A stretch of 9,164 nt of DNA from Treponema sp. (GTDB lineage Bacteria > Spirochaetota > Spirochaetia > Treponematales > Treponemataceae), in contig DLYJ01000171.1 in NCBI GenBank assembly GCA_003447785.1, forward strand, positions 1 through 9,164, read 5' to 3'. The notes under the pieces were generated by a model. That model searched no databases. It was not told the DNA's origin and saw only the letters and a list, made by a program, of their open reading frames with translations. Every line of letters begins with the position of its first letter. Position 1 is the first letter of the stretch. Made by a program: the position numbers and the translations under genes. Of the stretch, positions 5,224 through 9,164 are shown piece by piece.

Positions 5224-8002
5224 ACATTGTCTCCGGTTTGATGGATTCAACTTCTTCCGGAAGGTTAAAGTCGATTATAAAGTTACTTTCCGCTGTAGGA
5301 CTTTCCTGTTCCTTAAAGCCGTCCTTTGCAATGCTGAAGGCTTTTACGTTCCAGATAAAGGTTCCCACGTCAAGGATAGAAAAATCTTTGAGGGTGACGC
5401 CTGTATTTTTTGTACTCTTTACTGAATAAATGTTTTTGAGTGAGCCGTCGCTTTGTCTCTTGTACAGATTGAATGAATACTCACTTGCTCCAGGAACGGC
5501 CTGCCAGCTGAAGTTGAGATGACGGTTGCTGCGTAAGAATTCCGGGCCGATGACAAAGCCGTTCTTTGGACTTGTTGTAACAGGGCGTGAGAGGGCAGGA
5601 ATAGGGTCAATTACAAAGACTGACTGTTCTGAGTTTACAGGAATCTTGTTGCCCGTTGTTGCGTTGACCTGCCAGCGGTAGGTTCCTGCAGGAAGGCGGT
5701 TGAGGCTTGCTGTGGTTTTTGAGCCCAGGGGAAGTTCCTGAACGGTTTTGTAGTGGCCGTTTGCCTGCTGTTTTTGAAGTACGAGGCTGTAATTTTTGGC
5801 TGGGTCGCTGCCGCTCTTCCATTGAAGGTCAACGGGCTGGCGGAGGGCTTTGAGGCCTGGAATATGTGCGTTTGGAGAAGGGCTGAGCTGTTTTACAACT
5901 GAAGGCCTTCTGACGCTGAAGCTTCTTTCTGAGGCTTCGCCCATCCTGATTGAAGAAGAAACTGACTGGCTGCTTACTGCCTGTACCCTGTAACTGTATG
6001 AGCCGGGAGGCAGGGCAAATTCAATCGAAGTGTCCTTTACTGAAGGGTTCTGGGCTACCAGGTTCTCCTTTTTATCGTAAACTTTAACATTGTAGCTGTC
6101 TGCTCCGTCTACCAGGTTCCATTCAAATTCAACCTTTGAGTTTCCGTAGAGGAGAACTTCTTCTTCCGGAAGAGGATTGATAATTATGGGTTTTACAAGC
6201 GGTTTAACGATTGTAAATGCGTATGTGGCCGTGGGGTTCTGGAGTTTGCCGTCATCGCTGAGTACGCCGGCGCGCCAGTAATATCTGCCTGAGTCCAGAG
6301 TGATTCCGCCGATTGAAGGTGAGTCCAGAGTTTTGTTTACTATCGTTGTATCAAAGTTCTTTTCCTTACTTATCTGGAATACTGACTTTGTGTTTTCTTC
6401 GTAAGTGTCGGAAAGCTGCCATGAGAAGGTGGTGTTTTTAAGTTTATCGGCTTCTGATGTAAAGCCGTCCTGAGGCCAGAGGATAAGGTTTTTCCCCGGA
6501 ATTATATGCGTAACCTTGAATGAGCGGATCTTGGACTCGTTGTTTATGTCCTCTTCATCCCCTGAGTTACGGATTACCTTCCAGTAATAAATCCCGTCCT
6601 GGATGCTGTTCAGGTCGTATTCGGCAGTGTAGCGCGGTGTTTTTGTCTTTGTGTCTATAATCACGCTGCTGAATTCTTTGTCTTTTGCAACCAGAAGCTG
6701 GTATTCGGCAGAAATATCGCTTTTCCACATAAAGGTTGCATTCAATTTCTGTTTGTATGTGAGCTCTGAGCCCTGCGGCGGTACAAGAAGTTCCGGCGAA
6801 GAGAGCATTTTTGACTGTGTTACCGTAAAGTTTCTGATTTCATTTGCGGCAAGGTAGCCTGTGTCATTCAATGAATAGTAAGGCATTACCTGCCAGTAAT
6901 ATGTTCCGCTTTCCAGGGAGTCGAGGTTTACAAAGGATTCTGTTGTTGTAATATCAGAAACAATTTCTTTCATGGCAGAGTCTTTTGCGGCCATAAATCT
7001 GTAACTGTCTGCAAATTCGTTTGCCTGCCAGCGGAAAGTTATGCGGGGCTTATTGATCCTGTATGTGTAGTTTGTTCCTGACTGGGGTGCAATTGAATTA
7101 ACAGGCGGGACGAGTTCTGTGGTGATGCGGCCTGTTGAAGGATTGTCCTTTGTTGAATCGTTGAAGACGCGCCAGTAGATTGTGCCCTTTGCACTTTGAA
7201 TCTGTGTTTTGCTGCCTTCAGTGATTGTTTTGCTCTGTAAAAGTTCCTTAAAGTCCCTTGTGCGTGATGTCTGGACTGTAACTTTCTGATTGTTTGAATT
7301 CTGTCTCCACTCGACGCTTACAGGGCGGGAAGAAGAGTCAAAACTCAGGAGGCGTGTTTCTTTTGCAGGAGAAATTACTGTAAGGGGTACAACTTCAATT
7401 TCTGCATTTTCTCCGATATTAACTGACTGGCCGAAACTTACTGTCGTAACCTGGCCTGTCTGTGTCTGTACATTTGCTGAACCGCCTTTAACTTCGATGT
7501 TCTGCCTGTTTTCCTTTTTGTCGCTTCTGGCAGAAAGAGAGGCGCCTGCGTCCATGTTTACAGTTGAACCGTCTGCGAGCTTGATTGCCACATTTTTTGC
7601 CTTGTCCGAGGCTGCAACCTGGATGTCGCCTTCGTCAATACTCAGGCGGACTCCGGTTTCTTCAGAGTAGGAAACCTGCAACATTGAGTTTTCGTACATG
7701 TCAAGGGTAGTGCCGTCCCTGAAAGTGATTGTTGCCTGTGCAAGGTCTACTGTGCGGATAAAGTCGTTGTCGTAGAGAGGGGTGTTCTGCTGGACGCGTT
7801 CCCACACGATGCGGTCCGCATACTTTCTCTGGGCGATATTATGCTTGAATGAGATTGTTGCAATTGCATCTTTGTCGGTCCGGCTTGTAGTTTTGTTCAG
7901 ATCCTGCCAGAAAAGCCAGATAAAACAGCCTGAAACTGACAGACAGAAAACTACTACAAGAAAATCAATTAGCGGCGACCTGAATTTTATTTTCTTCTGC
8001 AT
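5213..8002 (-). CDS. Membrane-anchored FecR-domain protein with seven Fn3-like repeats, 929 aa
   Basis: A basic N-terminus precedes one membrane segment (about 10-32), so the bulk of the protein should lie in the periplasm. A FecR domain covers about 75-205, with repeated strand patterns (ATITFRDGTTLDMYENS, AIKLADGSTVNMDAGASL, GGSANVQTQTGQVTTV). Seven Fn3-like modules follow from about 206 to 912. Each has an early Trp (232, 325, 426, 528, 628, 728, 833) and a late YYW-type strand (Trp277, 370, 474, 576, Tyr671, Trp777, 884), a spacing of 93-105 residues. FecR family proteins act as periplasmic signal transmitters or structural modules; no sigma factor or TonB receptor gene is next to it, so FecI-type signalling is not indicated. 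The start has GAAGG nine nt upstream and overlaps the cyclase 3' end by 38 nt; no later Met is available before residue 102. Its stop overlaps the next gene by 11 nt. Ligand unknown. Confidence 0.85.
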   Translation of the reverse strand: MQKKIKFRSPLIDFLVVVFCLSVSGCFIWLFWQDLNKTTSRTDKDAIATISFKHNIAQRKYADRIVWERVQQNTPLYDNDFIRTVDLAQATITFRDGTTLDMYENSMLQVSYSEETGVRLSIDEGDIQVAASDKAKNVAIKLADGSTVNMDAGASLSARSDKKENRQNIEVKGGSANVQTQTGQVTTVSFGQSVNIGENAEIEVVPLTVISPAKETRLLSFDSSSRPVSVEWRQNSNNQKVTVQTSRTRDFKELLQSKTITEGSKTQIQSAKGTIYWRVFNDSTKDNPSTGRITTELVPPVNSIAPQSGTNYTYRINKPRITFRWQANEFADSYRFMAAKDSAMKEIVSDITTTESFVNLDSLESGTYYWQVMPYYSLNDTGYLAANEIRNFTVTQSKMLSSPELLVPPQGSELTYKQKLNATFMWKSDISAEYQLLVAKDKEFSSVIIDTKTKTPRYTAEYDLNSIQDGIYYWKVIRNSGDEEDINNESKIRSFKVTHIIPGKNLILWPQDGFTSEADKLKNTTFSWQLSDTYEENTKSVFQISKEKNFDTTIVNKTLDSPSIGGITLDSGRYYWRAGVLSDDGKLQNPTATYAFTIVKPLVKPIIINPLPEEEVLLYGNSKVEFEWNLVDGADSYNVKVYDKKENLVAQNPSVKDTSIEFALPPGSYSYRVQAVSSQSVSSSIRMGEASERSFSVRRPSVVKQLSPSPNAHIPGLKALRQPVDLQWKSGSDPAKNYSLVLQKQQANGHYKTVQELPLGSKTTASLNRLPAGTYRWQVNATTGNKIPVNSEQSVFVIDPIPALSRPVTTSPKNGFVIGPEFLRSNRHLNFSWQAVPGASEYSFNLYKRQSDGSLKNIYSVKSTKNTGVTLKDFSILDVGTFIWNVKAFSIAKDGFKEQESPTAESNFIIDFNLPEEVESIKPETMYAN
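5267..7387 (-). repeat. Seven Fn3-like protein repeats of about 100 residues
   Basis: This codes for residues 206-912. Each unit runs from a Pro-rich linker through a Trp-containing strand (FxW or VxW pattern) and a YxxxVxK-like strand to a GTYYWxV strand and a closing RxFxV strand. The copies share pattern rather than long identical DNA, so this is an old protein repeat and not a recent tandem duplication. Confidence 0.75.
7388..7780 (-). other. FecR domain of the 929-aa protein
   Basis: This codes for residues 75-205, a run of short strands with recurring DG(T/S)T turns and hydrophobic alternation typical of the FecR fold. The domain sits directly after the membrane anchor and a short charged stretch. 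Confidence 0.7.
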
Positions 8003-9164
8003 TTAAATCTACCTTCATAAAATCAGGTTCGTCAATTCCAAGAAGCTTTCGGACTTCGGTTAAAGATTTTGGTCCGTTTCTTCCAGCTGCACGGGCGCAG
8101 TCCATATCAATCTGGAACTTTGGATCTCCGCGGCTGAAGAAGGCCTGGATATCAAAGTTCGGCATATTTACGACACCATAAAAGTGCTGTTTTCCTTTTC
8201 CCTTAACGTCAAATTCAACAGGAATCTGCTCAACGATAACTTCATTTTTCCGGTTTTCAGGTGCAATCCGGTAATTGTTTTTTGCACATTTAATGTATTT
8301 TGGTGCCAGCAGGTTGTATGTGTCTTCTGTAATCAGGATGTCGGTTCCGCAGGGCTTGTTTGAAGACTCTGCACGGCTTGCAAAGTTTACTGCGTCACCG
8401 ATGGATGTAAATTCCATTTTATGTTTTGAACCCAGAAAGCCCACAGTTGCACGGCCGCTGTTTAAACCTGCACCGATTTTGATGTGGGGTTTGTACTGGG
8501 CTTTAGGGTTATGGGCATGAGCGGCGGTGAATGCTTCTGCGTCCTTGTTGTATTTCATCAGGGCGTAGCGCATTGCGATACATGATGTAATTGCAGAAAG
8601 GGCGTCCCTGCAGACGTACTGATCGTGGATAAACTGCTTTTGTGCGCGCACCGGAGAGGAATATGGAAGTTCTTCCCAGTCCATGCTGTCGTTGCGCAAA
8701 ACACCCCAGCAGGCCATGATGGCGTCACCTTCAAACTTGTCTACGGTGCCGCCGGTGAGCTGAATGCACATTACCATGCGGCTCATGTAGTCGTTGAGAA
8801 AGTTGATGATTTCGCCGGCTGACTGTCCGCCAAAACGCTTTTTAAAGCCGTCCGAGATTGCAGTAAAGCCGCGGATATCGCTGAAGAAAATTGTGATGTC
8901 CTTGAGGTGAGGCTTAAAGTCAATCTGCTTTTTGATGATGGCTTCGGTTACACCGCGGTTTGTAAGTGTGGTGAATGTATTGAGGATTTGGCGTTCGTTT
9001 TTTGTACTCTTTGCAAGGACACCGATTTCGTCCTTTCCGTCTTCCTTGAGGAGGGAGAAGAGTTCGGTGTTAAAGTTACCGTTGTTGATTTCGTTAACTA
9101 TGGCGGTCAACTGGCGCAGCGGTACGCTCAATGTCTTTGAAAAGAGGTAAATGATCATAATTGC
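7965..9164 (-). CDS. HAMP-linked class III adenylate cyclase (N-terminus beyond window)
   Basis: It converts ATP to cAMP at the inner membrane. The frame is open through the window edge; numbering here starts at the Met at 9158, which is probably internal. Residues 1-6 look like the end of a membrane segment, and about 8-60 form a HAMP domain (Pro13, DEIG at 43-46). The catalytic domain covers about 84-332: Asp94 (FSDIRGFT) and Asp145 (KFEGDAIMA) bind metal, Lys141 and Thr251 occupy the purine-specifying positions, and Asn258 and Arg262 (VNFASRAE) stabilise the transition state. All six key residues are present, and Lys/Thr points to ATP as substrate (class IIIb style). The stretch between GDAIMA and GAGLNSG is about 79 residues, longer than usual, and a 65-residue tail follows the domain. 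An N-terminal periplasmic sensor is likely outside the window. It is the promoter-proximal visible gene of the operon and overlaps the FecR gene by 38 nt. Confidence 0.93.
   Translation of the reverse strand, partial: AIMIIYLFSKTLSVPLRQLTAIVNEINNGNFNTELFSLLKEDGKDEIGVLAKSTKNERQILNTFTTLTNRGVTEAIIKKQIDFKPHLKDITIFFSDIRGFTAISDGFKKRFGGQSAGEIINFLNDYMSRMVMCIQLTGGTVDKFEGDAIMACWGVLRNDSMDWEELPYSSPVRAQKQFIHDQYVCRDALSAITSCIAMRYALMKYNKDAEAFTAAHAHNPKAQYKPHIKIGAGLNSGRATVGFLGSKHKMEFTSIGDAVNFASRAESSNKPCGTDILITEDTYNLLAPKYIKCAKNNYRIAPENRKNEVIVEQIPVEFDVKGKGKQHFYGVVNMPNFDIQAFFSRGDPKFQIDMDCARAAGRNGPKSLTEVRKLLGIDEPDFMKVDLNAEENKIQVAAN

Noticed and set aside
5224..5250. ATG at 5250 as the start of the barrel protein
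   Set aside because: It adds nine polar residues before the signal peptide, and the GGAG at 5231-5234 is placed for the ATG at 5223.
7290..7670. A 126-aa plus-strand open frame
   Set aside because: It lies fully antisense to the FecR domain and has no recognisable protein features.
8275..9150. Several plus-strand frames opposite the adenylate cyclase
   Set aside because: They are mirrors of a confidently identified gene and carry no motif of their own.
1..9164. CRISPR arrays, insertion sequences or transposase genes, especially near the breakpoint at about 3065
   Set aside because: I saw no regularly spaced direct repeats, no transposase-like frame and no terminal inverted repeats or target duplications flanking the tautomerase junction.

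Overview
The window looks like chromosome of a spirochaete, most likely a host-associated Treponema. This rests on the compact rpmF-acpP-rnc cluster, several lipoproteins with loose spirochaete-type lipoboxes, a tRNA gene without an encoded CCA end, and a long envelope operon led by a class III adenylate cyclase. The genus is inferred from gene style and order; no database search was possible.

Left part (1-1630, plus strand): the last codons of an unidentified gene, then two tandem sigma70-type promoters driving rpmF (ribosomal protein bL32) and acpP (acyl carrier protein). A strong intrinsic terminator follows acpP, and rnc (RNase III) starts only 18 nt after its T-run, so rnc probably depends on read-through. 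Next is a complete tRNA-Gly(TCC) unit with its own promoter and terminator.

Middle (1631-3111, plus strand): a promoter and a 423-aa lipoprotein of unknown function, overlapping the start of a tautomerase (MIF family) gene. That gene has a good ribosome binding site but keeps only its first 28 or so family codons. It breaks off exactly where the convergent operon ends, which marks a rearrangement breakpoint or an assembly join.

Right part (3065-9164, minus strand): four overlapping genes read from the right edge towards the middle. They are a membrane-linked class III adenylate cyclase (N-terminus outside the window), a 929-aa membrane-anchored FecR-domain protein with seven Fn3-like repeats, a 521-aa secreted protein with a Pro-rich linker and a probable C-terminal outer-membrane barrel, and a 198-aa lipoprotein ending in one InlB/Listeria-Bacteroides repeat. 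All junctions overlap (38, 11 and 4 nt), so they are probably translated together. By inference they form an envelope assembly reaching from the inner membrane to the cell surface and encoded with a cAMP-making enzyme. This is the best candidate for an undescribed system here.
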